This document shows positions 37,910-47,479 of a DNA stretch of 64,000 nt, piece after piece. A model generated the notes under the pieces. That model saw nothing but the letters and a program-made list of their open reading frames with translations. It made no database searches and was not told the origin of the DNA. The DNA is from Sutcliffiella cohnii (GTDB lineage: Bacteria > Bacillota > Bacilli > Bacillales > Bacillaceae_I): positions 2,286,501-2,350,500 of the forward strand of contig NZ_CP018866.1 in assembly GCF_002250055.1 (NCBI RefSeq), read 5' to 3'. A program made the translations under genes and the position numbers. Numbering within the stretch: the first letter of the stretch is position 1; every line of letters begins with the position of its first letter.

Positions 37910-38368
37910 ATGATTAGTTATTATCTATCTCAATTATTATTTAGCTTTATAGCTTCAGCAAGCTTTGGCATTATATTTAACGCACCCCGACAGTCACTAA
38001 TAAAATGTGGTATTGCAGGCATGATCGGTTGGATTTCCTATGTACTATTAGAAGATCTAAATGTTGACACTGTAATGGCATCCTTTGTGGGGGCATTTTT
38101 TGTTGCTCTTGTTGGACACATTATGGCTAAAGTAAATAGAATGCCGATGATTATTTTTAGTGTAGCTGGTATTATCCCTTTAGTTCCAGGTGGCTTAGCC
38201 TATAATTCAATGCGACACGTAGCGCAAAATGATTATTTAGGAGCTATTCCTCTAGCTGCAAAAGCATTCGCTATTTCAGGAGCAATAGCGATGGGCTTAG
38301 TATTTGCTGAAGTTTTAGTGCAGCTATTTTTAAATATCGTAAAAAAGTTAAAGGGTGTTAACAATTAG
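37910..38368 (+). CDS. ThrE-type exporter subunit, DUF3815 (YjjB-like) half
   Basis: A 152-residue membrane protein with four to five hydrophobic segments. It carries the motif IPLVPGGLAYNSMRHV, typical of the ThrE_2/DUF3815 half of threonine/serine exporters. In actinobacteria both halves are one protein, and in many bacteria they are two genes. Here it precedes the other half by 35 bases, so the two are presumably one operon and one transporter. AAGAGG lies upstream of the ATG. Confidence 0.8.
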   Translation: MISYYLSQLLFSFIASASFGIIFNAPRQSLIKCGIAGMIGWISYVLLEDLNVDTVMASFVGAFFVALVGHIMAKVNRMPMIIFSVAGIIPLVPGGLAYNSMRHVAQNDYLGAIPLAAKAFAISGAIAMGLVFAEVLVQLFLNIVKKLKGVNN

Positions 38369-38403
38369 TATATTAGAAGGATATAGAAATGGAGTAATAA
38401 AAA

Positions 38404-39171
38404 ATGGTAAAAGGAAATGAACAAGTAAAACATAATGAACTTGTCTTGAAAACTTGTTTATTGGCAGGCAAAATAATGATGCAAAGTGGTGCTGAGACGT
38501 ACCGAGTGGAAGATACGATTAGTAGAATGGCATTAGCATGTGATTATCCTGATACGCATAGTTATTCTACACCTACAGGAATTATTGTATCGTTAGAAGG
38601 AGAGAATCCGACTAGACTAGTCAGAATTAATACACGCTCAACCGATTTAGAAAAAGTTGCTAGAGTAAATCAAATATCTCGCCAATTAACGAGCGGAGAT
38701 ATTACTATCTCTGATGCATTTCAAAGGTTAAAATCATTAGAGAAAGAAAATCTTTCCTTCCCAATTTTTGTACAAATTTTAGCAGCTGCAATAGCGAGCG
38801 CATCCTTTCTTATTATGTTTAAAGGAACTTGGCTTGACTTTTTCCCAGCCTTTTTTATTGGAGGTTTTGGGTTTACAAGTTTTTATTTCATCGATCACTT
38901 TACTAAAGTAAAGTTTTTTGCGGAATTTATGGCCTCCTTTATTATCGGTCTTCTTTCATTTTTTATTGTTCAATTTGAAATTGGACATGAAATCGATAAA
39001 ATAATTATTGGCTCTGTTATGCCACTAGTACCAGGGCTATTAATAACTAATGCTGTAAGAGACTTAATGGTTGGCCATTTTGTATCAGGTCTTTCTAAAG
39101 GAGCAGAAGCGCTTCTCACTGCCTTTGCAATTGGAGCTGGTGTCGCTATTGTATTCGCGTTCACTATGTAA
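38404..39171 (+). CDS. ThrE-type exporter subunit, DUF1212 (YjjP-like) half
   Basis: A 255-residue protein. The N-terminal soluble part (1-115) has the DUF1212 signature MMQSGAETYRVEDTISRMA and YSTPTGI, and the C-terminal half has five hydrophobic segments including MPLVPGLLITNAVRDLM. Together with the DUF3815 gene just upstream it should form a threonine/serine exporter; the substrate is inferred from the family. A terminator follows. Confidence 0.85.
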   Translation: MVKGNEQVKHNELVLKTCLLAGKIMMQSGAETYRVEDTISRMALACDYPDTHSYSTPTGIIVSLEGENPTRLVRINTRSTDLEKVARVNQISRQLTSGDITISDAFQRLKSLEKENLSFPIFVQILAAAIASASFLIMFKGTWLDFFPAFFIGGFGFTSFYFIDHFTKVKFFAEFMASFIIGLLSFFIVQFEIGHEIDKIIIGSVMPLVPGLLITNAVRDLMVGHFVSGLSKGAEALLTAFAIGAGVAIVFAFTM

Positions 39172-39187
39172 ATATTTTGATATATAG

Positions 39188-39217
39188 ACACACCGAAGAG
39201 TATTCGGTGTGTTTTCT
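39188..39217 (+). terminator. Intrinsic terminator
   Basis: Stem ACACACCGAA/TTCGGTGTGT with a five-base loop. Confidence 0.8.
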
Positions 39218-39414
39218 ATATAAGAGAAACATAATTTGAAATTTTTAAAAATAATGGATTGAAGGTTAGCACTAATTGTGCTATTCTTGTCGGCAACAAG
39301 GTACATAATGTGCGCTATAACAGGATATAAGTGACAAGAATCATAAAAAATTATACGCCTTAATACTAATGGCATTTCAAGGTGAAAAACTACTATTTTT
39401 AGGAGTGGATATTA

Positions 39415-40260
39415 ATGAAGGTACTATTTAACAGTGAGATTTTGGAAAAGTCAGAAGTTACGATAGATATGGAAGATAGGGGCTATCAATTTGGAGATGG
39501 TGTTTATGAAGTAGTTAACGTATACAACGGGATAGCTTTTACACTAGTGGAACATGTAGATCGTTTATATAGAAGTGCTGAAGAAATTCGTCTTAACATA
39601 CCAATAGAAAGAGAAGAAGTAAAACAATTAATAGTACGCTTAATAAACGAAAACAGCGTAAAGAACGGAAGTATTTATTTACAAATAACACGTGGCGTTG
39701 CACCGAGAAAACATCAGTATGATTCCAAAATAAAACCTTTATTAATTGCGTATCCATTACCATTTTCCGATGTATCCGATGTACAGCAACAAGGGGTTAA
39801 AGCAATAACAGCGGAAGATTTACGCTGGCTTCGATGCGACATTAAAAGCTTAAATCTCCTTTATAACATTATGATAAAGCAGGAAGCACATGAACAAGGT
39901 GCATATGAGGCTATTCTACTTAGAGATGGCCAAGTAACTGAAGGTTCTTCTTCTAACATATTCATCGTTAAGGACGATACTATTTATACTCATCCTGCGA
40001 ATAATTATATTTTGAACGGAATTACTCGAATAAAATTATTGCAATTGTTCCATCAAAAAGAATGGAAAATAAAAGAACAGCCTGTTTCAAAGCAATTTTT
40101 ATTGAATGCAGACGAAGTATTTTTAACATCAACGACTAATGAAGTTGTACCAATTACAATGATAGATGAAGTTAAGATAAACGACGGGAAACCTGGTTCA
40201 TTTACGAGGAAGATACAACAGGCTTTCACTGAACTAGTTAAAGAAGAAATTAGGGGATAA
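39415..40260 (+). CDS. dat: D-amino-acid transaminase
   Basis: A 281-residue PLP enzyme of fold class IV that interconverts D-alanine/2-oxoglutarate and pyruvate/D-glutamate, supplying D-amino acids for the cell wall. The PLP lysine is Lys144 in DIKSLNLLYN, and the D-transaminase hallmarks MEDRGYQFGDGVYEV and EGSSSNIFIV are present. Length agrees with Bacillus Dat. TTAGGAG precedes the ATG. The DmpA-type peptidase gene begins at its stop codon, indicating translational coupling. Confidence 0.9.
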   Translation: MKVLFNSEILEKSEVTIDMEDRGYQFGDGVYEVVNVYNGIAFTLVEHVDRLYRSAEEIRLNIPIEREEVKQLIVRLINENSVKNGSIYLQITRGVAPRKHQYDSKIKPLLIAYPLPFSDVSDVQQQGVKAITAEDLRWLRCDIKSLNLLYNIMIKQEAHEQGAYEAILLRDGQVTEGSSSNIFIVKDDTIYTHPANNYILNGITRIKLLQLFHQKEWKIKEQPVSKQFLLNADEVFLTSTTNEVVPITMIDEVKINDGKPGSFTRKIQQAFTELVKEEIRG

Positions 40261-40262
40261 TG

Positions 40263-41318
40263 ATGAACCGACAAAAAATTCGTGAACTTGGTGTTAAAAT
40301 CGGAGCGTTACCAACAGGGGAAAAGAATTGTATTACAGATGTAAGAAGTGTTTTAGTAGGTCATTCAACAATAAAAGAAAAGTTAGCTGGAACGGATTAT
40401 GCTTGCACAGGCGTAACTGCAATATTGCCACATGAAGGGAATATTTTTCAACAAAAAGTAATTGCAAACAGTTACACCATTAACGGCTTTGGAAAAACAA
40501 CTGGCCTAGTACAAGTAGAAGAATTGGGACAATTAGAGTCTCCAATCATGCTAACAAATACGTTTAGTGTCCCAGCAGTGGCAGAAGGAACGTTACATTA
40601 TTTACTCCGTGAAAATAGTGATATTGGGGACACTACCGGAACTGTCAATATTGTAGTTGGGGAATGTAATGATAGCTATTTAAACTCTATTCGTCAATTA
40701 AACGTAACAAAAGAACATGCTATTCAAGCTATCCGAAACGCTTCTCAAGATCGTGTAGAAGAAGGCGCAGTTGGTGGAGGAACAGGAATGGTTTGTTTTG
40801 GATTTAAAGGTGGAATTGGTAGTTCTTCGAGGATTGTTAGCTCAAATGAAAAGTGTTATACACTTGGTTGCTTAGTTCAAGCTAATTTCGGTAAAAAAGA
40901 GGAGTTTCCTTATTTACGTTACGGGTTAAAGAATTTAGAGAATAACTCTACAGCTTCCAAACAACCACCTGGTTCTATTATTATCGTTATTGCAACGGAT
41001 GCACCACTTGATGCTCGACAGTTAAAAAGAATAGCTAAAAGAGCATCAGTTGGCCTTAGTCGGGTAGGCAGCAATATACACAATGGAAGTGGGGACATTG
41101 TCATTGCATTTTCCAACGCACAAACAATACCACATAATTCTTCAGACGTTTTGGAAACACTAACTTTTTTAAGAGATGATTCGGAGTGTATGAACCTTTT
41201 ATTTCAAGCGGCCGCAGAAGCTACAGAAGAGGCCATACTAAATGCACTAACAAAGGCAACGACAACAAAGGGGAGGAACGGAAGAAAGGTCGAACAATTA
41301 CCATACAATTTCAAATAA
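40263..41318 (+). CDS. DmpA-family (S58, P1) aminopeptidase
   Basis: A 351-residue enzyme of the DmpA/BapA family, N-terminal-nucleophile peptidases that self-cleave and release N-terminal D- or L-amino acids from peptides and amides. The self-cleavage site is visible at Gly237-Ser238 in PPGSIIIVIATDAPLD. GAVGGGTGM (168-176) and the N-terminal ITDVRSVLVGHST are family motifs. An ATG at 40260 overlaps the dat stop; I prefer 40263 for spacing from AGGGG. Coupling to dat suggests use of D-amino acid peptides, possibly from peptidoglycan. Confidence 0.85.
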   Translation: MNRQKIRELGVKIGALPTGEKNCITDVRSVLVGHSTIKEKLAGTDYACTGVTAILPHEGNIFQQKVIANSYTINGFGKTTGLVQVEELGQLESPIMLTNTFSVPAVAEGTLHYLLRENSDIGDTTGTVNIVVGECNDSYLNSIRQLNVTKEHAIQAIRNASQDRVEEGAVGGGTGMVCFGFKGGIGSSSRIVSSNEKCYTLGCLVQANFGKKEEFPYLRYGLKNLENNSTASKQPPGSIIIVIATDAPLDARQLKRIAKRASVGLSRVGSNIHNGSGDIVIAFSNAQTIPHNSSDVLETLTFLRDDSECMNLLFQAAAEATEEAILNALTKATTTKGRNGRKVEQLPYNFK

Positions 41319-41367
41319 ATGGTATAATATATACAATGTTTTCTTTATAAATGGGGGGAGAAAATAC

Positions 41368-43368
41368 TTGAAAAAAAACATAATAATAGCATTAGCATGT
41401 CTTTTATTCTTAATAGGCTGCCAAAAGGAAGAAGAAGCAAATCCATATAATAAGCTTAATGATTACATACAACTTTGGGGTAATTCGGACTACACCTCTA
41501 TGTATGAAAATTACTTAACAACTACTAGTAAAGAACGTTTCACATTTGAAGAGTTTGGGGAGAGGTACGAAAAACTTTATGCTGATCTTCAAGTAGATAA
41601 TTTAAAGATTACTATTCAAGATGAAAACATAGTTTGGGAGGAGCTAGAAGAGTTATCCATCCCGATATCCATCCAATTTGACACACTGGCAGGAAATATT
41701 GATTATTCGGTCGATGTTCCATTTAAAAAAGAAGTGGTTGAAGACGAACAAGAAGATTGGTTTATTGAATGGGATACACATTTTATTTTGCCACAATTGT
41801 CTACTGGAGATAGAGTTAGAATCGGAACTTTCAAAGGAGTAAGAGGGGAAATACTTGATAGTGAAGGTAACACACTTGCTGCGAACGGAGAAGTTTTTGA
41901 AATCGGTATTGTTCCTGGAAACTTTAGTAGTGAATCATTATCAGAAGTTGCTTCCCTAACGAGTTTAAGTGAAGAGTATATCGAAAGTGAATATTCTCAA
42001 AGTTGGGTACAACCAGACCATTTTGTTCCTATTAGGAAGTATTCGTTAAGTGACGAACAAGTCGTTCGGGAATTGGAAACTATTCCTGGAGTTAGTGTCA
42101 GAATGGCAAGCTCCCGTATTTACCCTTATGGAGAGTCACTTGCTCATCTTATAGGTTATATACGCCCGATTACAGCGGAAGAGTTAGAAAAATATGCTGA
42201 TAAGCAATATGGAGCTTCCGATTGGATAGGAAAAAGGGGTCTTGAACAATTGTTAGAAGATAGATTAAGGCCGATTGATGGAAAAAGTATTTATTATGAA
42301 AAGGAAGACGGTAGTACAGTAGAAATTGCACGGACAGAAGCTAGAAATGGAGAAACCGTGCAAATAACCATTAACGGTAATTTACAACAATCTCTATACG
42401 AAACATTAAGGGAAGAAAAAGGTACAGCCGTAATAGTTGAGCCTGAAACTGGGAAAGTTCGTAGTTTAATAAGCTTACCTTCCTTTGATCCAAATGAATA
42501 TGTGTTTAACCTATCTCCTGGGTTGGATATATCACTTTCAAACGATGAGGATTTACCGTTATTAAATAGGTTCCATGCTTCATACTCTCCTGGGTCGACT
42601 ATTAAGTTATTAACATCGATGATTGCTTTAAACAATGACATAATAGACCCAGCAGAAAAAGTTGAAATTACTGAAAAACAATGGCAAAAAGATGACTCCT
42701 GGGGCAATTATAAAGTAACTCGAGTAGATAGCTCCATTCATTCTGTTGATTTAAAAGATGCAATTGTTGTGTCTGATAATATTTATTTCGCTCAATTAGG
42801 TTTAAAAATTGGAACTGATGTTTTTGTGGATGGATTAAGAAAAGCTGGATTTGGTGAAGCTTTACCATTTAAATATTATTTAACACCACCGCAAATTTCT
42901 AATTCTAACTCCATTAGTAGTGAGATAGCTCTTGCAGATACTGCATATGGTCAAGGGGAAATTTTATTACCTCTGTTACATTTAGCTAATATTTACGGCG
43001 GTATCGTCAACAACGGAAATATGATGAAGCCCTTACTTTTTGAAGAAGAAGCTAGCGAAATATGGACTGAATTAACTAGCGAGGAACATGCGAAGCAGCT
43101 ACAACAATATTTACGACAAGTTGTAACAGAAGGGACCGCAAGAAAAGCTAATTTAGAGTCAAAAGCTATTGCAGGAAAAACAGGAACTGCCGAAATTAAA
43201 CGCGAGCAAGGAACGGTTGGTACGGAAAATGGTATTTTTGTGTCCTACGATCAACAACAGCCTAATATCGTGACCGCTATTCTTATCGAAGGAGTAGAAG
43301 ATAAGGGTGGAAGTGGTTATGTTGTGGAAAAAGCGAATCATTTTTACAGATCATTAAATAATGACTAG
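41368..43368 (+). CDS. pbpC: Penicillin-binding protein 3 (class B transpeptidase)
   Basis: A 666-residue lipoprotein-type class B PBP, nearly the length of B. subtilis PbpC. Lipobox LFLIGC places lipidated Cys at 18. Residues about 25-145 are a MecA_N/NTF2-like domain, about 150-320 a PBP dimerisation domain, and 340-660 the transpeptidase. Active-site motifs are SxxK Ser410-Lys413, SDN 469-471 and KTG 604-606. It cross-links peptidoglycan at the outer membrane face. MecA-like class B PBPs often have low beta-lactam affinity. The start is TTG about nine bases after GGGGGGAG. Confidence 0.9.
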   Translation: MKKNIIIALACLLFLIGCQKEEEANPYNKLNDYIQLWGNSDYTSMYENYLTTTSKERFTFEEFGERYEKLYADLQVDNLKITIQDENIVWEELEELSIPISIQFDTLAGNIDYSVDVPFKKEVVEDEQEDWFIEWDTHFILPQLSTGDRVRIGTFKGVRGEILDSEGNTLAANGEVFEIGIVPGNFSSESLSEVASLTSLSEEYIESEYSQSWVQPDHFVPIRKYSLSDEQVVRELETIPGVSVRMASSRIYPYGESLAHLIGYIRPITAEELEKYADKQYGASDWIGKRGLEQLLEDRLRPIDGKSIYYEKEDGSTVEIARTEARNGETVQITINGNLQQSLYETLREEKGTAVIVEPETGKVRSLISLPSFDPNEYVFNLSPGLDISLSNDEDLPLLNRFHASYSPGSTIKLLTSMIALNNDIIDPAEKVEITEKQWQKDDSWGNYKVTRVDSSIHSVDLKDAIVVSDNIYFAQLGLKIGTDVFVDGLRKAGFGEALPFKYYLTPPQISNSNSISSEIALADTAYGQGEILLPLLHLANIYGGIVNNGNMMKPLLFEEEASEIWTELTSEEHAKQLQQYLRQVVTEGTARKANLESKAIAGKTGTAEIKREQGTVGTENGIFVSYDQQQPNIVTAILIEGVEDKGGSGYVVEKANHFYRSLNND

Positions 43369-43375
43369 TGTAAAG

Positions 43376-43408
43376 AAAAGGTATTACTTTTATTAATACC
43401 TTTTTTAA
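43376..43408 (+). terminator. Intrinsic terminator after pbpC
   Basis: Stem AAAAGGTATT/AATACCTTTT with a nine-base loop and six T. Confidence 0.8.
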
Positions 43409-43486
43409 TTGTAGGAAACGCTAAAATAAATGCTTCTGTATCATTACTAACGGATTTTAGGATATGACTAATGAAGAGGTGATAAA

Positions 43487-43912
43487 ATGTATAAAAAAGT
43501 ATTCCTACTAATTTTACTTGTTACATTCTGCGGAAATATAGTGTGCGGAGCAGAAGGAGAGAAGAAAGTAGAAATTTTTGATAATAAATCTAGTTCTGTA
43601 GTTAAGACGCTTTCTTCTTCAAGTGACATTCAAAGAGAAACGTCCATTATAATTAATAATATAGACGGAGTATACAAGAAGCTTGATCCTATACCTAAAA
43701 CTGGTTACATGATCAAAGTTCCGCTCGTAAAACCAGTTACCGTTTCAAATGAATGGTTTTATCATCTAGTGGAGGAAGTTATTATTATTTTACCTCAAAA
43801 TGATGACCCACACTTACTTTTACTAGATGATGAGCAATTTCCTCATTTCTTTACTTTTAATCATGGAATAGATGATCTGTTAAGCTATATCGATTTTGAA
43901 TTTAGAAGGTGA
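43487..43912 (+). CDS. Secreted protein of unknown function
   Basis: A 141-residue protein with a signal peptide (about 1-22, MYKKVFLLILLVTFCGN...). The mature part is hydrophilic at first, then has beta-type segments around IKVPLVKPVTV and a terminal acidic stretch (DDPHLLLLDDEQ). A Cys lies at the end of the hydrophobic segment (IVCGAEG), so a lipoprotein is possible but the lipobox is poor. I do not recognise a family. AAGAGGTG precedes the ATG. Confidence 0.6.
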   Translation: MYKKVFLLILLVTFCGNIVCGAEGEKKVEIFDNKSSSVVKTLSSSSDIQRETSIIINNIDGVYKKLDPIPKTGYMIKVPLVKPVTVSNEWFYHLVEEVIIILPQNDDPHLLLLDDEQFPHFFTFNHGIDDLLSYIDFEFRR

Positions 43913-43937
43913 TATGAATGATCACCTTCTATTTTTT
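43904..43937 (+). terminator. Intrinsic terminator
   Basis: Stem AGAAGGTGAT/ATCACCTTCT overlapping the stop codon, then a T-rich run. Confidence 0.8.
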
Positions 43938-44029
43938 CTCCTAAGGAAGAACGTTAATTAGGGAAAAGCTTGTTTACCTCAATTTCTTTATTATCTATGT
44001 TCTTTTGTTGTTTTAGCAGTTTTTCTTTT

Positions 44030-44512
44030 TCACCATCGATTTTTCACTATTGTTTCTAACTTTCTTTTTAAGACAATTTGTATAGGCTCATGTTCTTTTC
44101 CGATTGGTTTAACTAGAACCGTCCGAATGTTCAACAGTTTTCCACACCAAACATCCGTAAATAATTGATCACCTAGAAAAACGCTAGTATCTTTTGAAGC
44201 GCCTATTGCGTCCATATGCTTCCGTAATTTATAAGGAGCTGGCTTTGCGCATTTGCCAAAACCAATAATACCAAAAGGCTGGCAAAATCGATCCACACGC
44301 CCTTGACTGTTGTTTGACGCTATAACGAGTTTTACCTGATGGTTTTTTAACATTTGAATCCATGTTCGTAAGTCGTCTCCACCAGGTTCATCGTGTATGG
44401 CTAATGTACTATCTAAATCTGAAAATATTGTTTTTACTCGATGGTGTTCCAACCAATTAGCATCCATTTTTGAAAAGTGATCCAGTTCAAAATCAGGTTT
44501 AAAGTACTTCAT
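44030..44512 (-). CDS. YqeG-like HAD-IIIA phosphatase, free-standing
   Basis: A 160-residue HAD-superfamily protein similar to YqeG. Motif I reads FSDLDSTLA (YqeG usually DLDNTLV), motif II IASNNS, the Lys motif KPAPYKLRKHM and the acidic motif GDQLFTDVW. YqeG is normally encoded next to yqeH, aroE and yqeI; none is here, so this is likely a paralogue. I start at MKYFKPDF because this aligns with YqeG; the frame is open 18 codons further upstream. The ribosome-binding site (GAGGCGG) is weak. Confidence 0.7.
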   Translation of the reverse strand: MKYFKPDFELDHFSKMDANWLEHHRVKTIFSDLDSTLAIHDEPGGDDLRTWIQMLKNHQVKLVIASNNSQGRVDRFCQPFGIIGFGKCAKPAPYKLRKHMDAIGASKDTSVFLGDQLFTDVWCGKLLNIRTVLVKPIGKEHEPIQIVLKRKLETIVKNRW

Positions 44513-44640
44513 AAGTATGTACCGCCTCATTTTATTAAATAAAATCTTATAAATTATATTGTCCATTTTATTGAAATTTACTATATAAAAATATTAAAAA
44601 ATGTTCTTACTACTTGAGTAGTAAGAACAGCTTTTACCGG

Positions 44641-46779
44641 TTATTTATGTTTTATTATAACGATACTTTCCTCATGATCTACATCAATACATAATTCCTC
44701 ACAAGTATTTTCCATCATAAGGTCGACAATTTTGTCTTCTACCTTTTCTTCAATAATACGACGTAACGGTCTAGCCCCGAAACTTGGGTGATAACCTAAT
44801 TGGGCTAATTTTACTTTCGCTTTGTCTGTAATGGAAAGGGTAATACCATGTTCTTCCTTCATAACATTCATTAAATCAGTAAGCATTATATCAACAATTT
44901 CAACTAATTGTTTCTCGTTTAACGAATCAAATTGAATAATACCATCAAAGCGGTTTAAAAATTCTGGTTTGAAATAAGCAGATAATGAATCTATAAACTC
45001 ACTGTTGTTTGATTCATTTTTTGAAGTGTTACTAAATCCAACAGTAATTTTTTTATCTGTCACTCCTGCATTACTTGTCATAATAATAATTGCATCTTTA
45101 AAGTTTACATTACGTCCTTGACTGTCGGTTAATCGACCATCTTCCATTACTTGAAGGAATATATGCTGTACGTCAGGATGTGCTTTTTCGATTTCATCTA
45201 ATAGAATTATACTGTAAGGGTTTCGACGCACTTTTTCCGTTAATTGCCCAGCTTCTTCATGGCCTACATAACCCGGGGGAGAACCAATTAATTTAGATAC
45301 AGAATGTTTTTCCATATACTCACTCATATCTAATCGAATCATTGAATCTTTTGTACCAAATAGCTCTTCAGCTAACGACTTTGTTAATTCTGTTTTTCCG
45401 ACACCAGTTGGACCTACGAATAAAAACGAACCTACTGGGCGATTTTTTCGTTTTATACCTATTCGGTTTCTTTTAATTGCCTTTGCAACTTTTTCAACTG
45501 CTTTATGCTGACCGATAACCTTCTTATTTAAATTTCCCTCTAAATTTTTCAATTGATTTTGTTCATCATTTTGAATTTTACCTAGAGGGATTCCGCTTTT
45601 TTCTGAAATAATTGCTTCTACATCTTCAACAGAAACAGTAGGTACACTCTTGTTTTCTTTCTTAAGTTCATTTTCTATTTTCAGCTCTTCATCTCGAAGT
45701 TTTGCAGCAGTTTCATAATTTTCTTCTTTCAATGCTTTCTGTTTCTCTGTCTCAATTTCTCTAAGTCTAATCTGCATCGATTCAGCATCTACCATAGGAT
45801 CTATTAAATTTTTCTTTGAACCAGCCTCATCTAATAAATCAATTGCTTTATCGGGTAAATGTCTATCTTGTATATATCGGTGAGAAAGGTTTACACAAGC
45901 TTTCAAAGCATCTTCTGAATATTTAACTTGATGAAACTCTTCATACTTATGACGAATGCCTTTTAGTATCGTTAATGCAGCATCTAATGTCGGTTCAGTC
46001 ACTGTAACCGGTTGGAATCGACGTTCTAATGCTGCATCTTTTTCAATTAGACGATATTCTTTTTGAGTAGTCGCACCAACAAGTTGTAATTCGCCACGAG
46101 CTAGGGTTGGTTTTAATATGTTACCAGCGTCCATAGAGCCTTCAGCTGATCCTGCACCAACAAGAAGGTGAATTTCATCAATAAATAAAATAATGTTTTT
46201 CTTTTCCTGTAGTTCTTGAATAATTTGTTTCATACGTTCTTCAAATTGTCCACGAATACCTGTGTTAGCTACTAATGAGGCCACATCTAATAAATAGACT
46301 TCCTTATTTTTCAGTTTGGCAGGGACTTTTCCTTCTGCAATATGAAGCGCTAACCCTTCAACAACAGCTGTTTTACCAACACCTGGCTCTCCAATTAAGA
46401 CAGGATTGTTTTTATTTCTTCTATTTAGTATTTCTATCACTCGTTGTATTTCTTTATCTCTTCCAATTACTGGGTCAATCAAACCAGCTTTAGCAGCGGT
46501 TGTTATATTTCTCCCTAATTGATCTAGTATACCTCCACCACGATTAGAGTTTTTTGTTACAGGCTCATTCATTTTATTGTCAAAATGTTCATCCGTTCCA
46601 TTCCAGTTAGCGAAATCGCCAAAAGGAAAGTTATTATGGAACAAGCCGTTAGGGACAGGTATTTTATTGTTTATGTTTTTGTAACATTTTGAGCAAAGGT
46701 GTATTTTTTTGTTTTCATCATTTACTTGAATGCGTAATTCAACATTTGCATGATTAAATTTACATTTTTGACAAAGCAT
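44641..46779 (-). CDS. clpE: ClpE, ATP-binding subunit of Clp protease
   Basis: A 712-residue HSP100 unfoldase that works with ClpP in heat-shock protein quality control. It has the ClpE-specific N-terminal zinc finger (Cys3, Cys6, Cys29, Cys32), AAA1 Walker A GEPGVGKT (130-137), a UVR-type coiled region (about 343-378) in place of a long M domain, AAA2 Walker A GPTGVGKT (456-463), and a C-terminal ClpB-D2 domain. AAGGAGGT precedes the ATG. Two CtsR operators and a strong promoter lie upstream, so heat-shock derepression is expected. Confidence 0.95.
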   Translation of the reverse strand: MLCQKCKFNHANVELRIQVNDENKKIHLCSKCYKNINNKIPVPNGLFHNNFPFGDFANWNGTDEHFDNKMNEPVTKNSNRGGGILDQLGRNITTAAKAGLIDPVIGRDKEIQRVIEILNRRNKNNPVLIGEPGVGKTAVVEGLALHIAEGKVPAKLKNKEVYLLDVASLVANTGIRGQFEERMKQIIQELQEKKNIILFIDEIHLLVGAGSAEGSMDAGNILKPTLARGELQLVGATTQKEYRLIEKDAALERRFQPVTVTEPTLDAALTILKGIRHKYEEFHQVKYSEDALKACVNLSHRYIQDRHLPDKAIDLLDEAGSKKNLIDPMVDAESMQIRLREIETEKQKALKEENYETAAKLRDEELKIENELKKENKSVPTVSVEDVEAIISEKSGIPLGKIQNDEQNQLKNLEGNLNKKVIGQHKAVEKVAKAIKRNRIGIKRKNRPVGSFLFVGPTGVGKTELTKSLAEELFGTKDSMIRLDMSEYMEKHSVSKLIGSPPGYVGHEEAGQLTEKVRRNPYSIILLDEIEKAHPDVQHIFLQVMEDGRLTDSQGRNVNFKDAIIIMTSNAGVTDKKITVGFSNTSKNESNNSEFIDSLSAYFKPEFLNRFDGIIQFDSLNEKQLVEIVDIMLTDLMNVMKEEHGITLSITDKAKVKLAQLGYHPSFGARPLRRIIEEKVEDKIVDLMMENTCEELCIDVDHEESIVIIKHK

Positions 46780-46805
46780 AAATATACCTCCTTATTTAAA
46801 TTGAC

Positions 46806-46864
46806 TTTGACTATATTTGACCTTCCGGTATTTATATTATACTTTGACCTTTTTTGACTTTCAA
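46806..46864 (-). promoter_or_regulatory. clpE promoter with two CtsR operators
   Basis: On the minus strand, -35 TTGAAA (46859-46864) and -10 TATAAT (46836-46841) are 17 bases apart. One CtsR heptad pair AGTCAAA-AAA-GGTCAAA (46843-46859) fills the spacer. A second pair GGTCAAA-TAT-AGTCAAA (46806-46822) lies just past the expected start point. Both fit the CtsR consensus of two GGTCAAA heptads three bases apart. Confidence 0.9.
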
Positions 46865-46989
46865 CAGTTAAGGAGAATAAAAATTATGTATGTAGAGGAA
46901 ATAAGTAGTTATTTTGGGATGAAATTGTAGTCATTTTTTTTCTATTTTAACGAAAAATATACACGAATTTATTACTAGGAGGGATGAAC

Positions 46990-47193
46990 ATGACTGTAGG
47001 GACACAGGTAAAACAAACGGTAGCTGGTCTAAAGAGTGCACAAGCGAGCTTTGAAACGTTTGCATTACAAACTGATAATGAGCAAGCAAAACAACTTTAT
47101 CAAAATGCGGCAACACAAACACAAACTATTATTGACAGTATTGAGCCAAGACTGCAACAAATCTTACAAGAAGAGCCACAATATAATCAATAA
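46990..47193 (+). CDS. DUF1657 protein, copy 1
   Basis: A 67-residue helical protein of the DUF1657 family, beginning MTVGTQVKQTVAGLKSAQAS with the core FALQTDNEQAK and ending EEPQYNQ. I start at the second ATG, seven bases after AGGAGGG; the first, at 46984, is only one base away. DUF1657 genes are typically found in sporulation loci carrying spoVA-type genes and DUF421 proteins. Here they are followed by another DUF1657 gene and a DUF421 gene, but no spoVA genes are in the window. Function is unknown. Confidence 0.8.
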   Translation: MTVGTQVKQTVAGLKSAQASFETFALQTDNEQAKQLYQNAATQTQTIIDSIEPRLQQILQEEPQYNQ

Positions 47194-47206
47194 TGTTTAT
47201 AAAAAA

Positions 47207-47230
47207 GGAGTTGGCAATATTGTCAACTCC
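47207..47230 (+). other. Intercistronic hairpin
   Basis: GGAGTTG/CAACTCC around a ten-base loop between the two DUF1657 genes. There is no T tract, so it is more likely an RNA processing or stability element than a terminator. Confidence 0.45.
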
Positions 47231-47258
47231 AAACTAAATGATTAAAGGTGATAGTTAA

Positions 47259-47465
47259 ATGACTGTTATATCAAACGTAAAACAAACAGTAGCAACATTA
47301 AAAAATATTGACGCACAATTATCTCATTTAGCAATTAATAGTGAGGAAGAAAAGGCAAAGAAAGTATTTCACGAAACAATGATAACGATTGAAGAAATAA
47401 GTAACGACCTTCAAATGAGGGTAGTGGAAATTGAAACAGAGGAACCACAATATAAAAGTAATTAA
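47259..47465 (+). CDS. DUF1657 protein, copy 2
   Basis: A 68-residue paralogue of the preceding gene: MTVISNVKQTVATLKNIDAQ, the core HLAINSEEEKAK, and the same ending EEPQYKSN. The two are clearly related but diverged, so the duplication is old. A site AAAGGTGAT lies upstream. The DUF421 gene starts 14 bases after its stop. Confidence 0.8.
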   Translation: MTVISNVKQTVATLKNIDAQLSHLAINSEEEKAKKVFHETMITIEEISNDLQMRVVEIETEEPQYKSN

Positions 47466-47479
47466 AGAGGTGGTATTAT

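Noticed and set aside
39218..39414. Possible leader RNA before dat
   Set aside because: The stretch has no recognisable riboswitch core or antiterminator pair, only a normal terminator before it and a ribosome-binding site after it.
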